Of a DNA stretch of 64,000 nucleotides, positions 9,079-18,909 are shown piece after piece. The notes under the pieces were generated by a model. The model did no database searches. It saw only the letters and a list, made by a program, of their open reading frames with translations, and had not been told where the DNA came from. Within the stretch, counting starts at the first letter, position 1. The number at the start of each line of letters is the position of its first letter. The position numbers were made by a program, and so were the translations under genes. The stretch is from NCBI RefSeq assembly GCF_050589825.1, contig NZ_JBNGOZ010000004.1, positions 219,888 to 283,887 on the forward strand, read 5' to 3'. This stretch comes from Carboxylicivirga longa (GTDB lineage: Bacteria > Bacteroidota > Bacteroidia > Bacteroidales > Marinilabiliaceae).

Positions 9079-12000
9079 ATGGCATTGAGTGGTTTGATTT
9101 CCAAAATATTTGGAAACAAGTACGACAGAGATATGAAGGAGGTAGCTCCCTTCGTAGAGAAGATTAAAGCGGTTTATCCCGAGATAGAAAAGTTAACGCA
9201 TAACGAGTTGCGTCAGCGATCGGCGGCCTTACGTGCACGCGTGCAGGAAGCTGTTAAGGCCGAGCAGGATAAGATTGTTGAGCTGAAAGCACAAACTGAT
9301 TCTCCCGAACTATCGGTGGGTGATAAAGAAAAGATATACAAAGAGGTTGACCGGCTGGAGAAGGAGATTACCGAGAAGCTGGAGAAGGCCTTAACCGATG
9401 CTTTGCCCGAAGCTTTTGCAATTGTTAAGGACACAGCCCGTCGTTTCGCTCAAAACGAAACCATTGAGGTGGAAGCAACACAGTTCGACCGTGACTTATC
9501 AGCCACCAAAGATTTTGTGGAGATAGAAGGCGAGAATGCCCTTTATTACAATTCCTGGTCGGCCGGGGGTAATGAAATTACCTGGGACATGATTCACTAC
9601 GATGTGCAGCTGATAGGTGGCGTGGTGCTTCATAGTGGTAAAATAGCCGAGATGGCCACCGGTGAAGGTAAAACGCTGGTAGCCACTCTGCCCGTATTCC
9701 TGAATGCATTAGCAGGCCGCGGTGTGCATGTGGTAACGGTAAACGACTACCTGGCCAAGCGTGACTCGGAGTGGATGGGTCCTTTGTATCAGTTCCATGG
9801 TTTGTCGGTTGATTGTATTGACAAGCATCGCCCCAACTCACCCGAGCGTCGTGCTGCTTATAAAGCTGATATTACTTTTGGTACCAACAATGAGTTTGGT
9901 TTTGATTACTTGCGTGATAACATGGCTATCTCGCCCGACGACCTGGTGCAGCGCCCTCATAACTACGCCATTGTCGATGAGGTGGATTCCGTATTGATTG
10001 ATGATGCCCGTACGCCATTAATTATTTCCGGTCCGGTACCCAAGGGAGATGATCAGCTCTTTGGTGATTTGAAGCCCAAGATTGAGAAAATTGTTGAGGC
10101 GCAGCGTAAGTTGGTAACCGGCATCCTGGCCGAGGCCAAGCAAAAGATGAAGTCGGGTGATAAGAAAGAGCAGGAAGAAGGAGCCTTGCTGCTGCTGCGC
10201 GCCTTCAAAGGATTGCCTAAGAACAAGGCCATCATTAAATTTCTGAGTGAGGTGGGTGTGAAAGCCAGCATGCTGAAGACCGAGAACTTCTACATGCAGG
10301 AGAATAGCAAAAACATGCACATTGTTACCGATCCGCTGTACTTTGTTATTGATGAGAAGAATAACTCCATTGAGCTTACCGATAAAGGACTGGATCTGAT
10401 TACCGGATCGGCCGAAGATCCCAATTTCTTTGTGCTGCCCGATGTGGGTTCTGAGATAGCCACACTGGAGAAAGAAAATATGCCCGAAGAGGAGCGCACC
10501 AAAAAGAAAGATGAAATCATTCAGAATTTCTCCATCAAGTCGGAGCGTGTGCATACGATTAATCAGCTGTTAAAGGCCTATACGCTTTTTGAGAAGGATG
10601 TGGAGTATGTGGTGATGGATAACAAGGTGAAGATTGTAGATGAGCAAACGGGACGTATCATGGAAGGTCGTCGTTACTCCGATGGTCTTCATCAGGCCAT
10701 TGAAGCCAAAGAGCGTGTAACCGTTGAGGCTGCTACTCAAACCTATGCTACTATTACGCTGCAGAACTATTTCCGTATGTATAATAAGCTGTCGGGAATG
10801 ACCGGTACGGCGGAGACAGAAGCAGGAGAGCTGTGGGATATCTACGAACTGGATGTGGTGGTGATTCCAACCAATCGCCCCATTCAGCGTAACGATATGG
10901 AGGACATTGTGTACAAAACCAAGCGTGAGAAGTACAATGCCGTTAGTGCCGAAATCATTCGCCTGGTAGAGCAGGGACGTCCCGTATTGGTGGGTACTAC
11001 TTCGGTGGAGGTATCCGAGTTATTGAGTCGTACCCTGAAGATGCGCGGAATTAAGCACAATGTACTGAATGCGAAGCTGCACCAGCGCGAGGCCGAGATT
11101 GTGGCCGATGCAGGTACAGCAGGTGTTGTTACCATTGCTACCAACATGGCAGGTCGTGGTACCGACATTAAGTTGTCGCCCGAAGTGAAAGCCGCCGGCG
11201 GTTTGGCCATTATCGGTACCGAGCGCCACGAGTCGCGTCGTGTTGACCGTCAGTTACGGGGACGTGCAGGTCGTCAGGGTGATCCGGGTTCATCACAGTT
11301 CTTTGTATCGCTGGAAGATGATTTGATGCGTCTGTTTGGCTCCGATAAAATTGTGAAGTACATGGATCGTCTGGGACTCGAAGATGGTGAGATGATTCAG
11401 CATAGCATGATTACGAAATCTATTGAGCGTGCCCAGAAGAAGGTGGAAGAGAATAACTTTGGTATTCGTAAGCGCTTGCTTGAGTACGATGATGTGATGA
11501 ATTCGCAGCGTGAGGTAATTTACACCAAACGTCGCCATGCTTTATATGGTGAGCGCATTCAGGTAGACATCTCCAATATGATGGCCGATACTTGTACTGA
11601 TATTGTAGAGGAATATCAGGCAGCCGGCGATTTCGAAGGCTTTAAGCTGGAGCTGATACGTATTTTCTCAGCCCAATCACCTTTTACCGAGGAGGACTTT
11701 TTGAAGGGGCGTGCTGATGAGCTCTCAATACAATTATTTGAAAAAATGTGGGAGGCCTACAAGCGTAAAGGCGCCCTTATTGCCCAGCAGGCCAATCCGG
11801 TTATCAAGGATGTGTACGAGACCAAGTCCGAAATGTTTAAAAACATTGTGGTGCCCATCAGCGATGGACAGAAGGTGTATCAGATAACTACCAATCTGAA
11901 GAAAGCCTACGAGAGCGAGTCGAAAGAGCTGGTTCGTTCCTTTGAGAAGGCTGCCATGTTGGCAACCATTGATGATGCGTGGAAGGAACACCTGCGTGAG

Positions 12001-12384
12001 CTGGACGACTTGCGTCAGGCGGTACAAAATGCTACCTACGAGCAGAAGGATCCACTGTTGATTTATAAGTTTGAGTCCTTCAACCTGTTTAAGGCTATGG
12101 TGGGCGAAAACAATAAGGCCGTGGTATCCTTGCTGTCAAAGGGTCATATACCTATTCAGAATGCCGATGGTGTTCAGGAAGCCCAGGAACGCAAGCGTCA
12201 GGATTATAGTAAAATGCAGACGCGTAAAGATGAGTTTTCGCGCGGTGGAGGCGGCAGTAGTGCTCCGGGACAAGCGCCCAAGCAGGAGCGTATTGAGCCG
12301 GTGCGTGTTGAGAAGAAGGTGGGCCGTAACGAACCTTGTCCCTGTGGAAGCGGTAAGAAATACAAACAATGTCACGGTAAATAA
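9079..12384 (+). CDS. secA: Preprotein translocase ATPase SecA
   Basis: The motor of the Sec pathway, which binds SecYEG at the inner membrane and drives preproteins through by ATP hydrolysis. The Walker A motif ATGEGKT lies at 193-199 and the DEVD Walker B at 300-303, followed by DDARTPLIISG. The helicase-like second domain has TNMAGRGTDIKL and ESRRVDRQLRGRAGRQGD. The C-terminal zinc site is Cys1087, Cys1089, Cys1098, His1099 (CPCGSGKKYKQCH). At 1101 residues it has the extra insertions usual in Bacteroidota. lgt follows on the same strand. Confidence 0.98.
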   Translation: MALSGLISKIFGNKYDRDMKEVAPFVEKIKAVYPEIEKLTHNELRQRSAALRARVQEAVKAEQDKIVELKAQTDSPELSVGDKEKIYKEVDRLEKEITEKLEKALTDALPEAFAIVKDTARRFAQNETIEVEATQFDRDLSATKDFVEIEGENALYYNSWSAGGNEITWDMIHYDVQLIGGVVLHSGKIAEMATGEGKTLVATLPVFLNALAGRGVHVVTVNDYLAKRDSEWMGPLYQFHGLSVDCIDKHRPNSPERRAAYKADITFGTNNEFGFDYLRDNMAISPDDLVQRPHNYAIVDEVDSVLIDDARTPLIISGPVPKGDDQLFGDLKPKIEKIVEAQRKLVTGILAEAKQKMKSGDKKEQEEGALLLLRAFKGLPKNKAIIKFLSEVGVKASMLKTENFYMQENSKNMHIVTDPLYFVIDEKNNSIELTDKGLDLITGSAEDPNFFVLPDVGSEIATLEKENMPEEERTKKKDEIIQNFSIKSERVHTINQLLKAYTLFEKDVEYVVMDNKVKIVDEQTGRIMEGRRYSDGLHQAIEAKERVTVEAATQTYATITLQNYFRMYNKLSGMTGTAETEAGELWDIYELDVVVIPTNRPIQRNDMEDIVYKTKREKYNAVSAEIIRLVEQGRPVLVGTTSVEVSELLSRTLKMRGIKHNVLNAKLHQREAEIVADAGTAGVVTIATNMAGRGTDIKLSPEVKAAGGLAIIGTERHESRRVDRQLRGRAGRQGDPGSSQFFVSLEDDLMRLFGSDKIVKYMDRLGLEDGEMIQHSMITKSIERAQKKVEENNFGIRKRLLEYDDVMNSQREVIYTKRRHALYGERIQVDISNMMADTCTDIVEEYQAAGDFEGFKLELIRIFSAQSPFTEEDFLKGRADELSIQLFEKMWEAYKRKGALIAQQANPVIKDVYETKSEMFKNIVVPISDGQKVYQITTNLKKAYESESKELVRSFEKAAMLATIDDAWKEHLRELDDLRQAVQNATYEQKDPLLIYKFESFNLFKAMVGENNKAVVSLLSKGHIPIQNADGVQEAQERKRQDYSKMQTRKDEFSRGGGGSSAPGQAPKQERIEPVRVEKKVGRNEPCPCGSGKKYKQCHGK

Positions 12385-12387
12385 TAA

Positions 12388-12441
12388 TTAGTGCTCGTTG
12401 CATGGTGCCTTGTGCACGATGCAACGGGCATTATGCACTAA
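12388..12441. repeat. Intergenic palindromic element between secA and lgt
   Basis: A nested inverted repeat fills almost the whole gap. The outer arms are TTAGTGC and GCACTAA. The inner arms form an 11-bp stem with one G.T pair (GCTCGTTGCAT / ATGCAACGGGC), around a loop that itself contains GTGCAC. There is no T run, so it is not a classical terminator. It may be a mobile palindromic repeat or an mRNA stability element. Confidence 0.55.
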
Positions 12442-12452
12442 TAACAGAAAAT

Positions 12453-13238
12453 ATGATTCTTAACTCAATTAACTGGAATGTTCATCCCGAGATATTTTCG
12501 ATAGGATCGTTGCACGTGCGTTACTATGGCCTTCTTTTCGCCATGGGCTTTATGCTGGGTTATTATATTCTTGAGAAAATGTTCAAATCGGAAGACATAA
12601 AACAAGAATGGCTCGATAAAATATTTATGTACGTGGTGGTGGCTACCATTGTTGGGGCACGCCTGGGGCACGTGATCTTTTACGGATGGGATTATTACTC
12701 GCAGCATCCTGGCGATATCATTAAAATATGGGAGGGCGGATTGGCCAGTCACGGAGGTGCCATCGGAATTCTGATAGCATTACATTATTATTCAAAAAAT
12801 GTGACGAAAAAGAGCATGATATGGACACTGGATCGCCTGGTGGTACCGGTTGCCCTAACGGCTGTCTTTATTCGTTTAGGTAACCTTATGAACTCTGAAA
12901 TTTATGGTCATGTTACCGATTTGCCCTGGGGTTTTGTGTTTGAGCGACGCGGTGAAACGCTGCCCAAGCATCCCACGCAGCTATATGAGGCCTTCTGTTA
13001 TCTGATTACCTTTATCGTGGTGTTCTTCACCTACTGGAAGACCAAGGCCAAGGAGAAGCAGGGCTTGATTTTTGGTATCTTCCTAATCGGTATTTTTGCC
13101 TCTCGTTTCTTCATTGAGTTTGTGAAAGAAAATCAGGAGGCCTTTGAAGAAAGCATGACCTTTAATATGGGACAGCTGTTGAGTGTGCCATTTGTCATTG
13201 CCGGTGTTTATTACATCTACAATGCGATAAAGAAGTAA
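12453..13238 (+). CDS. lgt: Prolipoprotein diacylglyceryl transferase Lgt
   Basis: A 261-residue inner-membrane enzyme that transfers a diacylglyceryl group from phosphatidylglycerol to the lipobox cysteine of prelipoproteins. Several membrane helices are visible. Family motifs are YGLLFAMGFMLGY near the N-terminus, GARLGHVIFY, the signature WEGGLASHGGAIG, and PTQLYEAFCYL. The ATG at 12453 (MILNSINWNVHPEIF) is preferred over one 51 bp upstream, because the upstream codons fall inside the intergenic palindrome. The window encodes many lipoproteins that would be its substrates. Confidence 0.96.
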   Translation: MILNSINWNVHPEIFSIGSLHVRYYGLLFAMGFMLGYYILEKMFKSEDIKQEWLDKIFMYVVVATIVGARLGHVIFYGWDYYSQHPGDIIKIWEGGLASHGGAIGILIALHYYSKNVTKKSMIWTLDRLVVPVALTAVFIRLGNLMNSEIYGHVTDLPWGFVFERRGETLPKHPTQLYEAFCYLITFIVVFFTYWKTKAKEKQGLIFGIFLIGIFASRFFIEFVKENQEAFEESMTFNMGQLLSVPFVIAGVYYIYNAIKK

Positions 13239-13261
13239 ATTGCTTTAAAGCATAACTAAAG

Positions 13262-13312
13262 CAGGCCGTTCAAAAATGAGGTTTTCATATTTTTGAACGG
13301 CCTGTTTTCGTT
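13262..13312. terminator. Strong bidirectional terminator between lgt and the DUF4301 gene
   Basis: A perfect 16-bp stem (left arm 13262-13277, right arm 13289-13304, CAGGCCGTTC...GAACGGCCTG) with an 11-nt loop is followed by TTTTCGTTTTTT on the plus strand. It lies between convergent genes. Confidence 0.85.
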
Positions 13313-13327
13313 TTTTATACCACCCAA

Positions 13328-14848
13328 CTAAGCGGGTTGATGCTGTGGACGTAATAGGTCCATTACGGTTTTTACCGGATTAAAAGTGCTTATCGGTACC
13401 TCAACAAAGAAGCTGAGCCAATGGGCCATGGCACCGTTCCACAGACCCGGTAATTCAAGTGCTTTTAAGGCTTTTCCGTTCTGTGTTTTCTCTGATATAA
13501 AGCCGGTTTCCGGATCCACAAAATTCGTCAGGTCAAACTTCTGTCCTTGATAATCTTTCGTATAACACACCAGATCTACCGGATTAAAGTGAGTACTGCT
13601 TTTCACTATTTCCTGCTGTTGGCCATCCTTGGGATGTATTTGTGCGCTTTCTACAATCTGCAGGCTTATGGTACCGTCTGATTGTTTCACCCAGAAGGGG
13701 CCGCCACCGGGCTCTCCTTCGTTTTTTACCATGCCACACACGCGAATCGGGCGGTTCAGATGTTCTTTAATAAAGGCTGCCTTCTGATTGTGATCCATGC
13801 TGGCCATTTTGTCATCGGTGATCTGAAGTTCAGAACAAAGGAAATCCACCCCTTTATCAATGGCATCGGGGGCTTGGCTATCAATTCCCTCAAGAATGGC
13901 AAATACCTGCTCTTTTTTACTAAGAAGAAGACCGGCCAGTACCTGCTTATAATGAATGGTGTCGCTCAGTAAATGCTGCGGCACCACGTTATCTATATTT
14001 TTGATGAAAACCATTTCTTCTGCAAGGTCATTTAGGTTTTCGATGAGAGCACCATGGCCGGCAGGTCGAAACAGCAGGTTACCATCCGATTGTCTGAAGG
14101 GGGTATTGTCGGGCTTAACGGCTAAAGTATTGGTGGAAGGTTTCTGGTAGGAGAATGATACCTCAAATTTACAATTATGGACTTTCTCAAGGGCATTGCG
14201 TCGCTCCTCCAATCGTGTTTTAAATAGTGCCTCGTGCTCCGGGCTTACCGTAAAGTGTACCTTACCCTTTGAGCCATCGCTTGCATAGGCAGCTGTCTCC
14301 TTTAGGTGTTCTTCCAAGGGCGTAAAGGCACTATTTTCACTATGGTGAAATAATAACAGTCCCTTGGGTAGCTGCCCGTAATTGAGGCCTTTGGGTAATA
14401 AAAGTCCTTCAATCAGGGTTGTGGCTGCCTCAACACTAACTGACTCGTTACCGGTATTTACCTGCGTACCTTGAGTGAGGGCATTGCCAAAGGCAAATTT
14501 GCGAATGTCACGCAGAAAGGTTTGATAAGGCTCCTGATTGAGAAGTTCTTGTTGGCGGCCATCATCGGCCTGTAAAAATTCAAACAGAGATTTGAACATA
14601 CGGGTGGCAGCGCCCGATGCCGGCACAAATTTGATCACATCAAGTCCTTGATTTAATGCCCTGTTGTATTTTTCAATAAGCGTAGTTTCATCATATTTGT
14701 TGGTTCGGATGATGCCGTCGTTAATCGTGGCTGCTTTTACCAGCCTTGCATAAGGGAAACCGGCTTCAAAATGCTCCAGCTGCTTACTGATGCGTTCGGG
14801 TGTAATCCCTTCTTTGTGTATTTGTAAGTAGTCTTTTTCGCTTAGCAT
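13328..14848 (-). CDS. DUF4301-family protein
   Basis: A 506-residue cytoplasmic protein starting at MLSEKDYLQIHKEGI; an upstream in-frame start would add 23 residues with no family resemblance. The opening QIHKEGITPERISKQLEHFEAGFPYARL and FVPASGAATRMFKSLF are characteristic of DUF4301. The VPASGAATRMFK loop is glycine-rich and nucleotide-binding-like, but the biochemical role is not established. It stands alone between the lgt terminator and the FadL operon. Confidence 0.85.
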   Translation of the reverse strand: MLSEKDYLQIHKEGITPERISKQLEHFEAGFPYARLVKAATINDGIIRTNKYDETTLIEKYNRALNQGLDVIKFVPASGAATRMFKSLFEFLQADDGRQQELLNQEPYQTFLRDIRKFAFGNALTQGTQVNTGNESVSVEAATTLIEGLLLPKGLNYGQLPKGLLLFHHSENSAFTPLEEHLKETAAYASDGSKGKVHFTVSPEHEALFKTRLEERRNALEKVHNCKFEVSFSYQKPSTNTLAVKPDNTPFRQSDGNLLFRPAGHGALIENLNDLAEEMVFIKNIDNVVPQHLLSDTIHYKQVLAGLLLSKKEQVFAILEGIDSQAPDAIDKGVDFLCSELQITDDKMASMDHNQKAAFIKEHLNRPIRVCGMVKNEGEPGGGPFWVKQSDGTISLQIVESAQIHPKDGQQQEIVKSSTHFNPVDLVCYTKDYQGQKFDLTNFVDPETGFISEKTQNGKALKALELPGLWNGAMAHWLSFFVEVPISTFNPVKTVMDLLRPQHQPA

Positions 14849-15057
14849 ATAAATAGATTTTGATATGTAATAATAGTTTTTTTTGTCCTGTTTAACAAGC
14901 AAAATACATTTTATCATACTCGCAATACGGCAGCTTATATGCCTGAAGTTATTTAATACAAGGATGTTATTTGTTAAGACATGCTGTTTTTGAAAAATAC
15001 ACCATTAGACTAAATGACTCGAATAGTTGAATGTATTGATTATCAAATATTTAAAAG

Positions 15058-15088
15058 TTTAGTAATTCGGGAAAATATGATATATTCG
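15058..15088 (+). promoter_or_regulatory. Weak promoter candidate for the FadL operon
   Basis: TTTA and TATATTCG are separated by 19 bp; each is one base away from the Bacteroidota -33/-7 consensus. The ATG lies about 40 bp downstream. Confidence 0.3.
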
Positions 15089-15128
15089 CTCACTTAAAAA
15101 TTTAATATTATTCACGAATCGTTCTTTT

Positions 15129-16361
15129 ATGAAGAGAATAGGATTATTATGTGGGTTAATGATGATGGGTTTTCAGCTATTTGCTGAGGGCTATCAGGTA
15201 AACCTGCAGGGAAACAGGCAAACCGGAATGGGACATACTGGTGCCGGCCTTTTAATGGGAGCTAGCAGCATGCATTTCAATCCGGGAGCCTTAAGTTTAA
15301 TGAAATCAAAATATGATTTTTCGGCAGGTGCAAGTGGTGTATTTTCAAAAAACACTTTTCAGAAAAAGGCACCTTCAGTATATGAGGCTAAATCGGATAA
15401 CCCTGTAGGCACACCGTTTTATTTTTATGGTGCCACAAAGTTAAATGATAAGCTGGCAATGGGTCTCAGTGTTACATCGCCTTATGGAAATACCCTGAAA
15501 TGGGGGGATGACTGGGATGGTAAATACCTGATTCAGGATATATCTTTACAAGCGATTTTTATTCAGCCCACTGTGGCCTATCAAATCACCGATAAATTAG
15601 GCATTGGCGTCGGATTTATGGCCGTTAGTGGTAGTGTGGACTTAAATAAGGCGCTGCCAGTGCAATATACCGATGAACAAGGAAACCCAATGAATGCGGG
15701 AGTCAATATCTCGGGTAATACCTGGGCCTTTGGTTTCAATGCCGGTATTTTTTATAAGGTATCTGATAATTTTACTGCCGGTTTAAGCTATCGATCGGAG
15801 GTAATGGTGAAGCTTGATGGCGGTGATGCTGATTTCTCGGTGCCGGGATCATTGGCCGGTTTATACCCCGATACTAAGTTTGACTCCGAATTACCGCTCC
15901 CTTCCAATATCACTTTAGGGCTGGGTTATCAGTTAAACGATAAGTGGTTACTGGCAGCTGACCTTCAGTATGTGGGCTGGTCGGCTTATGAAAGCCTAAA
16001 CTTTGATTTTGAAGCACCAAGTGTGCCTGATTCATACAACCAGCGGGATTTTGAAAATACGATGATTTACCGCCTGGGAGCTGAGTATTCCCTAAATGAA
16101 AAAGCGCAGTTCAGAGCCGGTGTCTATTACGATAGTACTCCCATTTCTGAAGATTTGCTGACACCCGAAACCCCGGGAACCAATAAGATTGGTATGTCAT
16201 TGGGCTTTGGCTATAAATTCACGGACAAATTGTCTTTGGATGCTTCTCTGCTATATATTCATGGAGAAAAGCGAGAAGATGGTTATGCACCCAGTGACTT
16301 TTATGGTACCTATTACACCAATGCCATTATTCCGGGTATAGGTATTAATTATTCATTCTAA
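15129..16361 (+). CDS. OmpP1/FadL-family outer-membrane transporter
   Basis: A 410-residue barrel with a signal peptide (MKRIGLLCGLMMMGFQLFAEG). The mature N-terminus has the FadL-family pattern GYQVNLQGNRQTGMGHTGAG...SMHFNPGAL (the N-P-A/G-x-L hatch region), then SVTSPYGNTLKWGDDWDGKY, also typical of FadL proteins that take up long-chain fatty acids and other hydrophobic compounds. The next gene starts 7 bp downstream and encodes an SGNH-hydrolase lipoprotein. The pair probably acts on a lipid or ester, with the hydrolase releasing what the porin imports. Confidence 0.92.
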   Translation: MKRIGLLCGLMMMGFQLFAEGYQVNLQGNRQTGMGHTGAGLLMGASSMHFNPGALSLMKSKYDFSAGASGVFSKNTFQKKAPSVYEAKSDNPVGTPFYFYGATKLNDKLAMGLSVTSPYGNTLKWGDDWDGKYLIQDISLQAIFIQPTVAYQITDKLGIGVGFMAVSGSVDLNKALPVQYTDEQGNPMNAGVNISGNTWAFGFNAGIFYKVSDNFTAGLSYRSEVMVKLDGGDADFSVPGSLAGLYPDTKFDSELPLPSNITLGLGYQLNDKWLLAADLQYVGWSAYESLNFDFEAPSVPDSYNQRDFENTMIYRLGAEYSLNEKAQFRAGVYYDSTPISEDLLTPETPGTNKIGMSLGFGYKFTDKLSLDASLLYIHGEKREDGYAPSDFYGTYYTNAIIPGIGINYSF

Positions 16362-16368
16362 AAGCGAT

Positions 16369-17745
16369 ATGGTAATGATAAAAAAATATACTGATCACCT
16401 TTTATTGATGAGTTTGGCGCTGGGCCTATGGTCCTGCGAACCCAATGTGGATACCTTTGTGCCATCTCATGGAAGTGCTGATTTTACGAAGTTTATTGCC
16501 ATAGGCGATTCATACACCGCCGGATATACCGATGGTGCCCTGGGGCGTCGTGGACAAGAGGAGAGTTTTAGTTATATACTAGGTAAGCAGCTGATGTATG
16601 CCGGCAGTGAATCATTTAACCAGCCCTTGGTAAAATCTGAAGCCAGTGTGGGTACAACTGTTCTAGCCGAAAACCAGAACAATGGTTATTTTGAATTAAA
16701 AGTGGTAGATGGTGCATTTAAGCCGGTACCCGTACTGGGCGATATGGGCATATTTACTGAAAGCGTGTACAGTGCCAATAATCAAAATTTTGGTGTTCCT
16801 GGAGCCAAAGTTACTCATTTAGCACTTGAAGCGCCTTATCCACCGTACTCGACCCTTAATCCTTTCTTTAAGCGCTTTGCCAGTACTCCTGAAGCTACAG
16901 TTATGGGTGATGCCCTGGCTGCCCATCCTACTTTTGTGTCGCTGTGGATTGGTAACAATGATGTATTGGGTTACGCCCTTGCCGGTGGTGAAGATGATGA
17001 AATTACCGATGTAGCACTTTTTGCGGGTCTTATTGATCAATATGCTGGAGCCATTGCGGCTGGCGGCGCCAAAGCAGTGATGGGTAATATCCCGGCGATT
17101 GAAAGTATTCCTTATTTTAATACGGTGGCTTATAATGTGTTGCCGCTGGATGCTGATAAGGCAGCCCAGCTCAATGCTGGCTATACCAAATATAATGAAG
17201 GAGTAGATCTGTACAATAGTCAGGTGCCGGAAAACATGCAGCTGCCCTACATTAGTTTTCAGGAAGGAGCCAACGCTCTTATTATTGAAGACGAGGATTA
17301 TCCCATTAATGGTATGCGCCAGATAAAGACTGATGAGAAATTGGTATTAACCCTGCCCAGTGATAAAATTGCCAATGAAGGCTGGGGAACCATGGTGCCT
17401 GTCCCAGCCGAATATGTGTTGGATGAGGAAGAGCTGGAGGATATAGATGTAGCTACTAAAGCCTACAATACTGCCATTAAAGCCACTTGCGAGAAATATG
17501 GTTTCGCCATGGTTGATTTGAATAAAAAAATGGAGGAGTTAAGTACCACGGGCTTAATCATCGATGGCCATCGTTACACAAGTCAGTTTGTGACCGGAGG
17601 TGTTTTCTCATTGGATGGTATTCATGCCACCGGAAGAGGTTCGGCCATTATCGCCAATGCCTTTATCGATGCGATTAATGCAAAATTCAATGCATCGGTT
17701 CCACGGGCTAATATTAACGATTATAACACAGTGGAGTTTCCGTAA
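16369..17745 (+). CDS. SGNH/GDSL-hydrolase lipoprotein
   Basis: A 458-residue lipoprotein (lipobox LWSC, Cys23). Block I FIAIGDSYTAGYTDG contains the nucleophile Ser48. WIGNNDVLGYAL supplies the conserved Gly-Asn of block III. DGIHATGRGSAIIANAFI near the C-terminus supplies the Asp and His of block V. These are the SGNH esterase/lipase residues. The protein is longer than simple GDSL lipases, with inserted segments around 300-400. It is co-transcribed with a FadL-type porin, which supports a lipid or ester substrate. It is likely anchored in the outer membrane or periplasm. Confidence 0.9.
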   Translation: MVMIKKYTDHLLLMSLALGLWSCEPNVDTFVPSHGSADFTKFIAIGDSYTAGYTDGALGRRGQEESFSYILGKQLMYAGSESFNQPLVKSEASVGTTVLAENQNNGYFELKVVDGAFKPVPVLGDMGIFTESVYSANNQNFGVPGAKVTHLALEAPYPPYSTLNPFFKRFASTPEATVMGDALAAHPTFVSLWIGNNDVLGYALAGGEDDEITDVALFAGLIDQYAGAIAAGGAKAVMGNIPAIESIPYFNTVAYNVLPLDADKAAQLNAGYTKYNEGVDLYNSQVPENMQLPYISFQEGANALIIEDEDYPINGMRQIKTDEKLVLTLPSDKIANEGWGTMVPVPAEYVLDEEELEDIDVATKAYNTAIKATCEKYGFAMVDLNKKMEELSTTGLIIDGHRYTSQFVTGGVFSLDGIHATGRGSAIIANAFIDAINAKFNASVPRANINDYNTVEFP

Positions 17746-17772
17746 GCGGGAAAATCAATAAGGAATAAATAT

Positions 17773-17810
17773 AAAAGATGCCGCAAATAATTTTTGTTGG
17801 CATCTTTTTT
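17773..17810. terminator. Terminator between SGNH hydrolase and aminotransferase genes
   Basis: AAAAGATGCC pairs with GGCATCTTTT across a 16-nt loop, followed by more T. It lies between convergent genes and can serve both. Confidence 0.75.
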
Positions 17811-18636
17811 ATTTCAGCTGCATGGTAATGCGCTCCTCCAGGCTGTCGCGCAGGCGTATCAGCAGCGGATGATTAGCTTGAAATGGATGCTCATCAATCC
17901 TGCGAATGGGGAGCAAGCGAGGCGAGGTGCCGGAAATAAAGGCGGCCTCCATAACAGGTAGTTCATCCATCGGAAGCGAGCGATACACAATTTTTATCTT
18001 CAGCTCAAGTGCACAATTGATAATCTGTTGCCGCATAATGCCCGGCAGTACCTCCTGTTCTTTTGCTGTTATAAGTGTGTCATCTTTTATAAAAAATAGG
18101 TTAGAGCGGCTTCCCTCGGTAAGGGCATGGCGATGATTGACCAGCAATGTTTCATACACATGCTCCTGCGCAATAATATCATTGGCTTTATTACGTATGC
18201 TTGCATTGTATATTTTGGCCGTGGGATGAGTACGCTCATCATATTGTAGGGTGCATACAATCCCTTCTTTCCTTTCTGCTTCGTTGGGATAGCGGGCCGG
18301 TATAAAATAAGCCAGAAAGTAGGCATCTCCATTATTTTTAAACCTTAAATCAAGCTTCACATTCCCATCGTTGATATTATTAGCTGTATAGAGCACCTGC
18401 AAACGGCGGGGAAGCATGCTGATGCGCACAGGACTAACTTTGCCGGCTGTTTTTAGGCTATGTGTCAGTCGATTTAAATGATCGTCCAGAAAAAGTGGTG
18501 TAGACGCTTGTATACGGAATACCTCATACACGCAGACTTCATCGGGTGCGATGGTGGCGTTGAAGAAATTCACCGACTTAAGAGTTCTGTCCATCAGGAA
18601 GTACTGACCTCGTATAGCAGATTGCATCTGAAACAA
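17809..18636 (-). CDS. Class IV (fold-type IV PLP) aminotransferase / aminodeoxychorismate lyase-like
   Basis: A 275-residue PLP enzyme of the branched-chain aminotransferase / PabC / D-amino-acid transaminase superfamily. The PLP lysine is in TAKIYNASIRNKAND. The phosphate-binding segment is ALTEGSRSNLFFI, and the late loop is FISGTSPRLLPIRRID. It has the size of PabC rather than IlvE. Several start codons are possible (residues 1, 4 or 15). No pab or ilv genes lie nearby, so the exact substrate is open. Confidence 0.82.
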   Translation of the reverse strand: MFQMQSAIRGQYFLMDRTLKSVNFFNATIAPDEVCVYEVFRIQASTPLFLDDHLNRLTHSLKTAGKVSPVRISMLPRRLQVLYTANNINDGNVKLDLRFKNNGDAYFLAYFIPARYPNEAERKEGIVCTLQYDERTHPTAKIYNASIRNKANDIIAQEHVYETLLVNHRHALTEGSRSNLFFIKDDTLITAKEQEVLPGIMRQQIINCALELKIKIVYRSLPMDELPVMEAAFISGTSPRLLPIRRIDEHPFQANHPLLIRLRDSLEERITMQLK

Positions 18637-18909
18637 TGGTATCGTTAATATTTCAGTATGAAGATAAGTATTTTTTATAACCCGAAAAAATGTCAGGAGG
18701 CAATGTCATAATGCCCTGATCAGGAGTTGTGTAGTAGTCATTTTGTCATAGTGCGAAATCTGCTTATTTACATCGTGTAATAGTAATCTATTGATAATCA
18801 GAAATTAGTTTGTTTTTTGTCATTTAGGTGCTGAAATTGGCATCTACTTTGATATTGTCTGTGTGAGTGAATTAAAAATTTGTTGAACTAAATTTTGGAG
18901 GAAAAAGCT

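Noticed and set aside
10018..10554. 178-residue minus-strand ORF within secA
   Set aside because: It is antisense to a conserved part of SecA; its open length follows from secA codon usage.
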